From: Lactuca virosa
Lineage: Eukaryota; Streptophyta; Magnoliopsida; Asterales; Asteraceae
Assembly (NCBI GenBank): GCA_928212115.1
Contig: CAKMRJ010005634.1
Span: 177,581,472-177,645,471 of the forward strand
Length of the DNA: 64,000 nt
Direction of reading: 5' to 3'
How positions within the stretch are numbered: the first letter of the stretch is position 1; the number at the start of each line of letters is the position of its first letter. The notes beneath the pieces are model-generated. The model was not told where the DNA came from and made no database searches. It was given only the letters and a program-made list of their open reading frames with translations. The translations under genes were made by a program, and so were the position numbers. This document shows, in pieces, positions 21,623-32,443 of the stretch.

Positions 21623-22797
21623 TTGGTGATGAGCAACCAGGAATGAGGTTTTGGTTCTGGTTTCGGATCAGGTGCGGGCGCTGAGCCGATTAGCGAGCAG
21701 AAGCGGGAGTTCATCTCGTTGGAGATTTCCCGCGGTATTTTGGAGTAGACTCCTATGATCTTTGGTTTGGTCAAGGGGGAGGGGGATTTTGGAGATCTTG
21801 GATGAGCGCTTGGGCGCGTTACGTGCTGAGGCTATGGCCATCGTTGGAGTTCGCACTCTTTCCTTCCGTGAGTTCCGTGCATGCGGAGCTCCTGCGTTCT
21901 ATGGGGAAAGGGACCCCATTGCCAGTAGAAGGTGATTAGCAGATATGGCTAACGCGTTCAGGATGATTTTCTGCCCCGATGAGGTAGAGGTCAGATATGA
22001 TTCCTGTCTATTGAAGGATGGGGCACGGGATTGGTGGAAGAAGGGGGGGCGTGAGGTTGGTGATGAAGCAGTTGATGCCATGTCTTGGGATGATTTCTCG
22101 ACCAGGTTTTGAGTTGGGTTTGCACCGGTGATTGAGGTGCAGCAGTTGGTGCAAGAGTTTCAGGATCTCCGCCAAACTACTGAGACTGTGGCAGAGATCA
22201 CTGCCAGGTTCCGGGAGAGGGCTTTGTTGGTTCCACAGTATGCATCAGATGAGGAAATGAAGAAAGTGAGGTATCATGATATGTTGCGGGATGATATCAG
22301 GCAGTTTGTGAGTATTTTAGGGTGAAAGACCCTGAATGATATGATTTCTAGAGCCCGAGAGCGGGAGATCGTTTTGGAGCACCTAGGGAAGAGGGGGACA
22401 GATCAGGTGCATGTAATGGTGCGTCCCGGGAAGAGACCCAAGACTGCTAATCAACATTTCAGAGGGCAGCAGGGCCAGAGTCAGGGCAGCACGTGCGGGA
22501 AACTGCACGATGGAGCTTGGCGTTTCAGAGGTATGGGTTGCTACAAGTGTAGCAGGATTGATCATGTCAGCAGGTATTATCCTCAGGGGGCAAGCCCGTT
22601 ATGTTTTCTTTGTGACCAAGTGGGCCACAAGAGGATCGTTTTTACAATGAGGAGGGGAGGAGCAGTGAGTGCACCTGCACTGACTATTTTGTAGATATAT
22701 GACAGTTGTAAGGGTAGGACATGAGACTCAGCAGAGAGGAGTCAGTCATTGCAGTGTCAGTCAAGGGAGGCCAGTGCTCCAGTAGGTAATATTGGAG
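21623..22797 (+). pseudogene. gag: TekB gag, degenerate
   Basis: It matches TekA Gag in order and spacing. The expected ATG is TTG (21623), one base after an acceptor-like TTCAG, as in TekA and TekC. Capsid segments are split by frameshifts and stops between 21700 and 22130. The frames 22128-22325 and 22341-22694 keep the helical ALLVPQYASDEEM region and knuckles CYKCSRIDHVSRYY (last Cys lost) and CFLCDQVGH. The frame continues in phase past stops to a donor-like G|GTATGT at 22797/22798. It cannot make functional Gag. Confidence 0.8.
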
Positions 22798-25070
22798 GTA
22801 TGTTATCTTTTGTTGTTGTCAGTGTTTATGTTGCTTGGAATGTTATATTGGTTTGGGTAAGCGTTATCTTTGGTTTAATTATCTGTTATTGTTGGGTTAT
22901 ATCTTCGAAGAATTGTTATATGCCTTTTTCATGCCGTGAATCATTAGTGGGTTGTATCTTATGTAGCGGGTTCCAATGTGTTCGGTCATTATTCTGGTTT
23001 TTGGTCGAGATCGGTTCAGGGGTATTGTGTGGAAAGTCTATGGTCAGGATTCAGTGGGCTAGTTCTCCAGTATCGCCAGGGTTCAGTGGTTTTAGTATTT
23101 GTTATGGTAGGAGCGGCGATTGCCTATTGAAGAACTGTTGGGTTCAAACACTATCGTTGCTAGGAGAGGAGCGGTAGCAGGAAGATGGTGGTGTCAGTTG
23201 AGAGGGGAGTTTTATATTCGCTTAGGTTGTAGTCAAGTAGGATTCAGTAATTCATCGAGAGGGAGAGTTGGAATGAAGATCCGTCAGTTCAGGTCAAGGG
23301 TTATGGTTTTTAGTCGCCAACATAAGAATTCAAGGAATTTGTATGGAATCATGGGAGGTGATTTGGAGTATCAGACTGGCTCAGATTTCAAGAGCATTCT
23401 TCAGGGTTTCAGGTGTTGGACGATCATTGAGTTTGGATAGCAATGGAACGTTAGTATTGATTAGCACAGGTTATAGGTGGTTCATGCTATTTGAGGTAGA
23501 TGGGTCGTAGATCTATATCAATGAAGAGGTGAGAGAGCTTCGTCGAATCCAAGTGGGGGAGAATCGATCTGCAATTCCAGGAGTTGGGAAGGGTGTGGAA
23601 CTGGGTGAAGTTTCACATCCTGGTCAGGGGGAGGGACGACCCAGGTCGCCGTTTAGATTGAGATTATATAAGCGGGAGTTCAGGAAACTTCCAACCGCTG
23701 GTCGGCGTCTTCTTTATTATGTATAACAGGCTTGTGGTTGAGTTCGGTTTAAGCAATTTGGGATTCGAAGCGTGACCCAAACACCTGATTGGATGCAGTT
23801 GGATGCAGGTTTCGGCTGAGGATAAGTGGGGTTGTGATGGTTTGGGTGTAGTAAGGCTATAGGTCGTAACCATGGTTGGTTAGAAGTGTTGTAAGACTGC
23901 GATGGGATCGTAGCATTCACCAGTTTGAGGTAGACTGACGTTAGATTTGGTCATGGGCGTGAAGGGGGGATCAGTTCATGCCTTGGGCACGCCGGTCAGG
24001 ATTGTCGAGAAGTATTCTTTGTTTTAGTTTGAGGACCATTAGGGTACGAGGCAGAGTCGGGCCTGTGTAGCTCTAAATGAGTATGACTCATGCGCGAGGC
24101 CCGTGTGATTATGGAAATATAGGTGGGACCTGGTAGAGACGGTTGGGTCAAGGTTCTGGATTCTGAGTTGCAGGATCAAGTGGGTGGTCTGTGTGTGATG
24201 CAGAATGGTTTATAGACAGGGTAGCCTTGTTATTTGGACTCTTGGAAAATTGGTGGTTGGACCAGGCGTGAGACTGGTAGTCTTAGCGATGGTTGGGAAC
24301 CTTTATATCCCGGGTCATGATTTGAGTATCGGGTTGGTCTCGGGTGAGATCTCGAGTTGGGGATTGCGATTGTTGATGCCGAGAGCATCAATTCAAGGGT
24401 TCAAGGGTAAGGAATTGATTCAGTTTTGATGACAGATCAATCCATTATGATTGTGTCTTGGAATGGTTCTATGTGAGAAGGGCATCAAGTTAAGTCAGGG
24501 TGATATTATTGATTGGAACTCGTGTGTGGAGTCACTTGATATTCAGAGAATATGTTAGGTCACTTGCTGTTGGGATTGGATAATCTCAGCGTAAATGATT
24601 TGATCATGTTGTGCAGCTATCGTCTGAGCCTAACCATTGCAGGGATAAGTATCCTACTCGAAAGATTATCTGAGCCTCCTGTCAAGTATAAGCATTCTGG
24701 AAGGATAATTGGGTTGTGGTTATGCTTTCTAATGGGAATGTCAAGTCATTAGAAGTTGAGTGGCCAGTTGGGAGATAAGTAGAACGGACTCAGCAATGGT
24801 TCAGTATGGGCAGTCTGTCAGGGAGTCACGCCATCTTGAGACTTCAGATTTCAGGCTGAGTAGTTGTGGTTAATTCGCAAAGGTTTATTGTCGGGTGGTG
24901 AAGGGATTCGTTCATCTGCGGGCTGGAGTGCCCTGCGACGGTTGGTTTCGTTTGCCTTGGGAAGGTTGTGGTATGCTCGGGGTTGTGGTCTTGTTACTCA
25001 GTTTATTTGGCTTGCAGGGATTGGTAAGGAATGAGTTCGAGGATGAAATCTAATTTAAGTGGGGGAGAGT
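22798..25070. other. TekB non-coding 3' interior
   Basis: 2.3 kb is G/T-rich on the plus strand, with no pol-like motif on either strand. The longest frames (for example 22749-23177) begin in gag and run into U-rich sequence, and I treat them as chance. The first 60 bases after 22798 are U-rich, as expected inside a plant intron. It ends with the polypurine tract at about 25055-25068. Confidence 0.7.
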
Positions 25071-27196
25071 TGTAAGGCCCTGTTTCAGATCGTTTCCATT
25101 TTGGGGTGGTGATCAAGGATTGGGTATTAGCAGGATTCAGATCCTTGAAGAATTGAGTTTTTCGGCTTATTTGGAGGTGGATGATGTAATTTGGATGATT
25201 CGGGTATTCGGTTTGTGTTTTGGAATCAAAGGGTATTTCGATAATTTGTCAGCTCGAATTTCTATGGTTATAGGATTTTGTTCGGGAAATCTTAAATCAA
25301 GTATGAGTTGATAGAAGTGTAGATCATCTTGTAACCTCTTCGTGGATATAAGGGTCGTTGGAATCGGGTTTATAACGAAGGAGTTATGGGCTTCGGAAGG
25401 TTGCAAGGTTTAAGGCAAAACCCTAGTACGTGGGGCGTACATAGGAAGTACGTGGGGCGTACTAAGGCAAAGGTGAGTATGTTGGGCGTACCTTAGTGTA
25501 CGTTGGGCGTACGTAGGTGATGGATCGCAGGCATTAAGAGGAGTACGCTAAGCGTATTGGTAGTACGCGGGGTGTACTCCAGAATCATGAAAACCTTATT
25601 TTAGGGCTTTGGACCCTATTTAAGCTCATTTTCTCATAACCTAACCCTAAGATCTTCAGCCTCCATCCCTCTAAACCCTAGAAATCGATCCTTATCCCCA
25701 TTTGAGTGATTCTTGAGCTTGGTATGTGCTTGATGGGTGTCCTGAGAAGAAGAAGAAGAAGAGAATCATGTGGAGTTGTGGTTTGAGATTCTAGATCCAG
25801 GAGTACCTTTCCATTTGCAAGCTTCCAAAGGTAAAAAAACATTTACCTTGATGATCTTTGTGTTTGGATCTATTTCAAGGTGTTGTTTGGCATTGTTAAG
25901 TCATTTGATGAAAAGGTGGGCTTTTGATCTACTCCAGAAGCAGTGGATGTTAGATCTAAGCCCCACGAAGGTCCCTTGTTCATAAAAATGGAAAATTTAT
26001 GAAAGGATTTTGTCCATGCATGTATTAAGCTCTTATTTAGTCCCTTCTTTAAGTGTTGAGTCCCATTAAGTTATGCTCGTGAGTAAAGTTGGAAACTTTA
26101 CAGGTTAAGGCCTTGGTTAGGGACCAGATCTAGTTGTTGGATATCTTGACTTAACCCATTAAGAGAAAAGTAAGGGTTTTGGACTCCTGACTAGTACATT
26201 GGGCGTACGAGGAGGTACGCTCAACGTAATGTGAATATTGTGCATCAAGGTGTTGTATGTTACGCTTTGTGGTCGAGTACGCGGGGCATACGTCTTTGGT
26301 ACGCTGGGTGTACTCCCCAGAAGGGCGTTTTGGGCTTTTGTGGTTTGGGCCATTGTTGGATTTTCATAGTTTGGGCCTTGTTGGGCCATTAGATTCTTTT
26401 TGGGCTTCTGGTTAGTATGTTTTGGGCGCTTTTGGATGTTAGGCCCATAAAGGGGTTTTGGGGGCCCAATTTGGAAAAATTAGGCCGTAAGTGGGCTTTG
26501 GGTGATTATTTGGTTGGTGAGCCTTTGTAATTAAGAGTTTGGGCCTTAGTCTTTGACCAAACTAGGCGAGGGTAAAATGGTCTTTTTACCCCATATATGG
26601 ATTATTGGTTTTGTAGTTTGGAACCTAATTGTTAATTGGGTGTCATTTGTTTGATAGCGCGGGTTTATAGCAGATCTGCAGTCAGAGAGTATTTGTGGGT
26701 TTCATCTATTTGAGGTGAGTCTTCTCACTATATCCTTGGGTCAAAGACACCAATCCCGGCCCATTACATATTATGTGGTACGCTAGTTGTCTCTGTGATA
26801 CTTGCATGGAAGACCCCGGGGGTAGCCCGTGGCACTTGGATATCAGACCATGGGGGGAGCCCATGGCATTCCAGGTAAAGACCATGGGGGAGCCCATGGC
26901 AACTATATGTATGTTGCATGATATTATGTGGTTGTATGTTGTATGGTATTTTGGGAAACTCACTAAGCTTTGTGCTTACGGTTTTCAATTTATGTTTCAG
27001 GTACTCCGGTTTTCAATTGGAAGAGCTCGGGATGATTGCATAGCCCATACCACATGTTTCCGCATTCTGTGAATTACTCTTATTTAATGATGTTTTGCTA
27101 ACTCTTAGTTACCTTGGTTTTATGGGAAAGATATGTATTAACAATTTATTGATCTAAAAACAAAACAAATTGTGTCATGATTTTTGGGATGTTACA
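25071..27196 (+). repeat. TekB 3' LTR
   Basis: 2126 bp from TGTAAGGCCC to GATGTTACA. The TATA box CCCTATTTAAG is at 25616-25624, a donor CCAAAG|GTAAAA at 25831 (about 214 nt after the TATA box), and an acceptor TTTCAG|GTAC ends at 27000. Palindromes GTACGC...GCGTAC lie at 25425-25580 and 26195-26310. A CCATGGGGGAGCCCATGG hairpin lies near 26880, before the acceptor block. Confidence 0.9.
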
Positions 27197-27201
27197 TCTT
27201 C

Positions 27202-27400
27202 TCTTGGAAGGATTTGGTCATTTTGAACTAGAAAGAGGATATCACATGGTTATATCACTAGAGCTTAGCAGAAGACTGGATGAACTTAAAATTGATCAAT
27301 TCAAAAGGGTCAAGCCTTAGATCTTGAAAGTAGCTGACAAGTGTTACAATGGATATTCTGATGAGACTGAAGAAGATTAGTTTTGACATCATCGGATAGG
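27202..27400 (+). pseudogene. Copia-associated extra ORF, 3' end
   Basis: Continuation of the frame cut at 18394. Its first codons fit the upstream frame once TekB and one copy of tcttc are removed. It encodes a short helical C-terminus with ELSRRLDELKIDQFKRVK and an internal stop, then runs into GGATAGGGGAGAT, the polypurine tract of a copia element. It gives no further hint of function. Confidence 0.55.
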
Positions 27401-27406
27401 GGAGAT

Positions 27407-27961
27407 TGTAAGGTTACAACTTATGCTCTGATGAGTCAAACACTCTACAGTATCGATCAGCGTCAATTTCTACAACATCGACAGCGCCAGCGTATCAAGC
27501 TTATCAGCGTCAGCGCATAGCTTAGTCATTCTATGTAACCTTTTGTATATTACAAAATGATATAGATAAGTATATAATAGATCATAGATCCGGTATCTTT
27601 GTGATAAGATCGGTTCTTAGTATAGATTAGACGCAATTCCTATAATCAAGGGATATACTTGTATAGATTAGTATATATACAGCATTAGGGTAAACCCTAA
27701 TGTTTTAAACACGGCTTGGTGTCGTAATCGTTTTTGTGACAACTGTATTCTGAGGACAAAACCTCTTTCTTGGTGAAAGAAACAATTTGGAGAACTCTCT
27801 GTGTCATTTAACTTCTGTTCTTTATTTTCTTAGATTAAGTTTTTCTTTCGTAAATATACTTGAAGTGTATCCGATCGATAAAAACCTTAAAAGAGTGCAA
27901 CCGCCTATCTCATTCTTTGGTTTTGCACGATCATGTTTCATTTTATTTTGCATTGATTACA
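27407..27961 (+). repeat. Copia 3' LTR, 555 bp
   Basis: It begins TGTAAGG right after the polypurine tract and ends GATTACA, with perfect TGTAA...TTACA ends. A TATA-like GTATATATAC lies at about 27672. It is the 3' LTR of the copia element whose extra ORF is at 17520-18394 and 27202-27400. Pol and the 5' LTR are not in the window. The next five bases, gtctg, would be the right target duplication. Confidence 0.8.
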
Positions 27962-28264
27962 GTCTGTTGTGAATGGGATTGCGTATTATAGATAGGTAAG
28001 ACTCGGTTTGGTGGTTGAGTACCTTTAGGCCCCTGTGGTGTTGTTCGTCAGTCTTCAGGACAATGATGGAATAGCGGTAAGATCATATTAGTACCGTGAG
28101 CTTATTATTTAATGGTTAAAAGGTCTCACGATGTATTATGAACTAGTGGATGTATGATTCATATGTGTGGGACCCGGTAGTCAATTGTTTGAGGCTCTTA
28201 GGTCTCAGAATGTTGGTTTTCTTGGCATGTTCGGCATTGGTGCATATTGGGAGTCGGAAGACTT

Positions 28265-28696
28265 AGGTGTTGTTTGTTTTTTTGAAGCCAAAATGTTTGC
28301 AGTCTGCAGACCACATCTACAAGCCTCTGCGGCAGAAGAGATGGACCAAATGTCTGCAATCTGTAATAAGAAGACTGTTTGTTTTTAACGTCTGCAGCTG
28401 TTGAAATAAATTGATTTTTCAAACTTAATTTCATCTCATAAACATTAAAAATGCATTTTCAGCAAAAAAAGAAAGAAAAAAATTTTGCACGGTCGCCCAT
28501 GTTTTTTTTGTTTAGGTTAAAATGAGGTCTGAAGACCTTTGAAGACAGTGGCCCACGTCTGCGCCAGGAAGACCTCGTGCAGACGTTTTTTGATCTGCGC
28601 ACTTCCAAAAAACAAACACTCTGCGAGGGCATATGTCTGCACGGCACAGACAAAAGTGGTTGCTCAGATCTTCACAAAAAAAAAAAAAACAGCCCC
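28265..28696. mobile_element. hAT-like MITE (tentative)
   Basis: About 430 bp starts GGTGTTGTTTGTTTTTTTGA and ends AAAAAAACAGCCCC, so its ends are imperfect inverted repeats of the T-rich type seen in hAT MITEs. Several internal GTCTGCA/TGCAGAC words on both halves add partial symmetry. The flanks share only ttag, not a clean 8-bp duplication, so the superfamily is uncertain. No coding capacity. Confidence 0.5.
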
Positions 28697-29908
28697 TTAG
28701 TGACCAGCTAGTTTGGATCCTGTGGCAATTAAGGGTTGTTGGAAGTATCAGTCGTGCATCAGAAGTCTCTTGTGGAGTATTTGCATTATAAATCCTTCTT
28801 TTTTGTGAGTTGTTTATTAGGAGTTTTGTTGCCAACATTAGGTATCAGTTATGGATCCTCAATTCAGGAAGTTCATTGTGAAAGTCTTGAATGATTTGCC
28901 AGGTGGGGGTACACCTGAGCTGATAAGGATTTGGGTACAGCGTGAAAACTCTTGCATTGAGCATCTTTGCTCGTAGGAGCGGTGGGTTGGTAATGATGTG
29001 TCATCGAGTCAAGGGTGTATAAAAGGTTTTTGGTACAACTCCCGAATTTGGGATTGGTTGAAATCCATGATCAGTATGTTTTGAGTATTCGTTCCGCATG
29101 TTTGGTGGTGTTATTAGTCAAAGACAAGGGGTAAGATCAACGAATGGATGAATATTAGTCCTGGAGTATGGTTTCTAAAGTTTAGAACCGATGGGTTCCC
29201 AGTCCCAGGGAGCATATTGATGTAGTTGTTTCGGTAGTTGTAGTTTTGAGAGTTCTCGACTCTGTGATTCTCACTAGAAGTTAGCACTTATAGCTAGGAA
29301 GTTGTGCGATAAGTTGGAATTGTGCCTGTTTTTCTATAGTGGTTATCGATCTGAGACTAGTGTTGGGAGTCACCTTGTTTTGGAATGGAGGGTGCATCAA
29401 CGGTGAATGATCAGGGGTTCTCTTTCCCAGTGGTATCATCAAGGTCATTCGGGGTCGAAAGCGTTCCGTATAGTTTGGATTGTCAAGATAATTCGTATTG
29501 ACTGTGTTTCGAGATAGTTTTTCCTGCTTGAGACTCAGTCGAGGTATTGGATTTCTGGTAATTGAGCTGAGTAGTGATGTTGATTCTTCATCGGTTAAGG
29601 TTAGCGGGGAAAGGATTCGATCATCGTTCGTATATGGGTCCTGCTAAGGTTAGGTTCGATTAATATACTAGAAGGCCATCGTATGACACAATCGAAATGT
29701 TTGGGGTGCCTAGAATGTAGTGAGAAGTGATTTCAAGGAAGAAATCTAATTTAAGTGGGGGAGAGTTTTAAGATTCGTGTTCCAGTATGGTTTAGTTGTT
29801 ATTCTCTAAGGCTAAAGATGGAGTTTTTGGGAAAAACTATATGCCACGGCGTGGAGCAAGGTTGCCCACGACGTGGTATTGAATAAATGACACACATATT
29901 TTATTGAG

Positions 29909-32443
29909 TGTAACATCCCAAAATTTAAAACCAAAAATTTTGTTTTAATTAAGTTATTATATAATACCAATAGTATAAAAACATTCATAATAATATCTCA
30001 TGTTAAAACCAAAGTGTCAATAATCAGAACATATTATCATAAAACCATATCAGAGTGTAATCCCAAGGATCTCATGTGCGGAAAACATAGTGTGATGCGC
30101 TGCGATCAAGCCGGCTCCTTTCCTTTGAAAACGAGTACCTGAAACCAGAACTGTAAACCGTAAGCACGAAGCTTAGCGAGTTCCCCCATCATACCACATA
30201 CCATACAAATCACGTACTGCCAGGCATATCTGGGTGCCCGGCCTACCCTGTCAAGCAAATCTGGGTGCTCAACCTACCCTGTTGAGCATACCGGGGTGCT
30301 CAACCTACCCCACTATCAGGCGTACTGGGGTGCCCGACCTACCCCATGTCAAGCATATCTGGGTGCTCGACCTACCCTCTGGTTTATCTCAACCGGTTCC
30401 GGGGACTATTTCACCCCTACCACTACCACATAATAACATATCATGAACATACTACTAGGCATGCATGGGTACTGACTACCCCTTCGGTATCTTTCAACCA
30501 GTACCCAGGGACTATTTCACCCCTACTACTACTAACACATATAAATAGCATCCTAGCACATAAAGCATATCAGACAGTGGCAAACCAGACAATTATCACA
30601 AAGACAATCATCTCATAAAACATCTCCTACTAGTGGGCCGGCATTGTGGCCTTAGACCCACTTCTACTGGTAGGTAACTCACCTCACATTGCTGAAGTCC
30701 CGTAGACACAATCCCAGCTGCTGGATGACAGATTCCCGAACTGTCAACATCAAAATAATACCCAATTAATAATTGGGTTCCAGCTCATAATCATAAATCC
30801 ATGATTGGGGGTAAAAGACTACTCTACCCCTAACTTGGCTTGATTCAAGCCGAAGGCCAAATCCAAAGGCCCAAAAGTCCAACTATGGCTCAAAGCTGAA
30901 CACATGGCCCAATTTTCCAAATTGGTCCCAAACCTTTACATGGCCTTATTCTAAAGCCCAACCAAAAGTCCAGTCCAACATTTGGTATTTCCAATGGCCC
31001 AATATCTCATAATCATATAGGCCCAAACTATGAACCATTTAAGGCCCAATTTTCCAAATTGGGCCCAAACCCCTTACATGGGCCTTACCCTAGGCCCATT
31101 AAATTATTCTAGCCCAATTTCTTGTTCTTGGATGGCCCATTAGTATCGCAATCATCAAAGCCCAATAGAAAGGCCCAACCTAAGGTCCAAGTGAAATTAG
31201 GGTTTCACATAAAATGATGATTAGGGTTAAGTGTCCCTACTTAACCCATTAAGGACTTAATCCATTAAGTCCCACATGGCCTTAGGTTAATAGCAAATGG
31301 TTATTAATTAATATTTTAATTTAATAAACGATTCTTGTGCGGGTCCTGATTGATCCAAAGCCCATATATCCAAAATTAGAGTTTTCTAAACCCTAATTAG
31401 GGTTTCCAACCCATTCATAGCCCAATAGGCCCAAAACCAAGTCCTTAAGCCCATTAGGGTTTCCTTAGGTCAATTAGGGCTTCATTAGGCCCAGTAGGGT
31501 TTTAGTCCCTTGTCCAAACATCCCAAACGAATCACAATACAAACGAGGCACACCGCCACCCGACACGGCGGTCGATGGCGGCAGCCACCACCTCACGGTG
31601 GTGGTTTTGAGATTTCTATTATTATTTCGACATGATTACAGTTTACAACGCAAAATCCAAAAATAACACACACACACACTAATTAACATAAACAGACACA
31701 TGGCGGCACATGGTGGCGGTGGCTATTCCCGATTTTCCGGCTACACAAAAACACACACAAAACACGATTCCGATTTGCAGCCACCCACCTGGTAGCTCAC
31801 GACGGCCGTATGAGGTGTTTCACAACGGCAGCGACATCGGAAGTGGAAGGAACGGCGGCAGCAAGGTAATGGCCACCATGGTGGGCTGCCATGGTGGTTC
31901 CCACGTCTTCCGGCCAACAAGGACATAGCTTCGAAATGCAACAGGGACGCACACTCTGGCATGAAACCCACGGAAATACGCACCAACGCAGCCACAGTCG
32001 AAAATCATGTGGCGGCAGCCGACGGCTTCGTCTTCACGAGGTGACGCATCAGTAGAAGACGACAAAGGAGTGAGGTGGTCGCGAACGACAGCTGCAGCGA
32101 CAGCGGGACGGACGCTCGCTGGTGAAATCTCTTTCAGTTTAAATCCAACATATACCAAACAGTCGTTGTCTTCAAAAATCTCTTCATAATAGGTCCCGAA
32201 ATTACCAATCATCCCCCTAAGCCTTCAAATCTTTTCAAATTAAGTCCCAATAATTACCACGGAGCCCCTGTCTTCATAAATATTTACAGATTATATCCGG
32301 AACTTACACTTTTAACCCCTAACTACTAAAATTGTGACAATTAACTCCTCGAATCCAATACCATGCTATATAATTATTGATTTTAGGGATATTATACAAT
32401 CATTAATTTATTTATTTATTTATTTAATAAACGGGGTGTTACA
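29909..32443 (-). mobile_element. Solo LTR of another Tekay family, 2535 bp
   Basis: TGTAACATCC...GGTGTTACA flanked by the perfect duplication ttgag (29904-29908, 32444-32448), with no interior between. Orientation is minus, from the conserved block that reads ACTCGCTAAGCTTCGTGCTT on that strand and the TTTCAG|GTACT acceptor ending at 30139. It contains about 38-bp tandem repeats at 30230-30400 and CCACCATGGTGG palindromes near 31872. It represents an insertion later collapsed by LTR-LTR recombination. Confidence 0.92.
30230..30520. repeat. About 38-bp tandem repeat in solo LTR
   Basis: Five or six imperfect copies of a unit with the sense 'CATATCTGGGTGCCCGGCC' then TACCC, each with self-complementary GGGT...ACCC arms. 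It lies directly before the conserved acceptor block, as in other Tekay LTRs of the window. Confidence 0.8.

Larger units (their letters stand above)
18395..27196 (+). mobile_element. TekB: gag-only Tekay-type LTR retrotransposon
   Basis: A plus-strand element of 8.8 kb with LTRs of about 2.1 kb, PBS at 20563, degraded gag at 21623-22694 and polypurine tract TTAAGTGGGGGAG at about 25055. The duplication tcttc (18390-18394, 27197-27201) flanks it, and removing it restores the reading frame of the interrupted copia ORF. Like TekA it has no protease, RT or integrase. The first 15-25 bases of the 5' LTR do not match the start of the 3' LTR, so that end has been altered after insertion. Confidence 0.85.

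Noticed and set aside
22749..23177. 142-codon hydrophobic frame after TekB gag
   Set aside because: It starts in the gag tail and runs into U-rich non-coding sequence; the hydrophobicity comes from T-rich codons, more consistent with an intron.
28265..28696. Assigning the MITE firmly to hAT
   Set aside because: Terminal repeats look hAT-like, but only a 4-base flank match is present, not an 8-bp duplication.
31710..32212. Overlapping frames that might be a small host gene
   Set aside because: They lie wholly inside the solo LTR and overlap on both strands with no domain; GC-rich sequence simply lacks stops.
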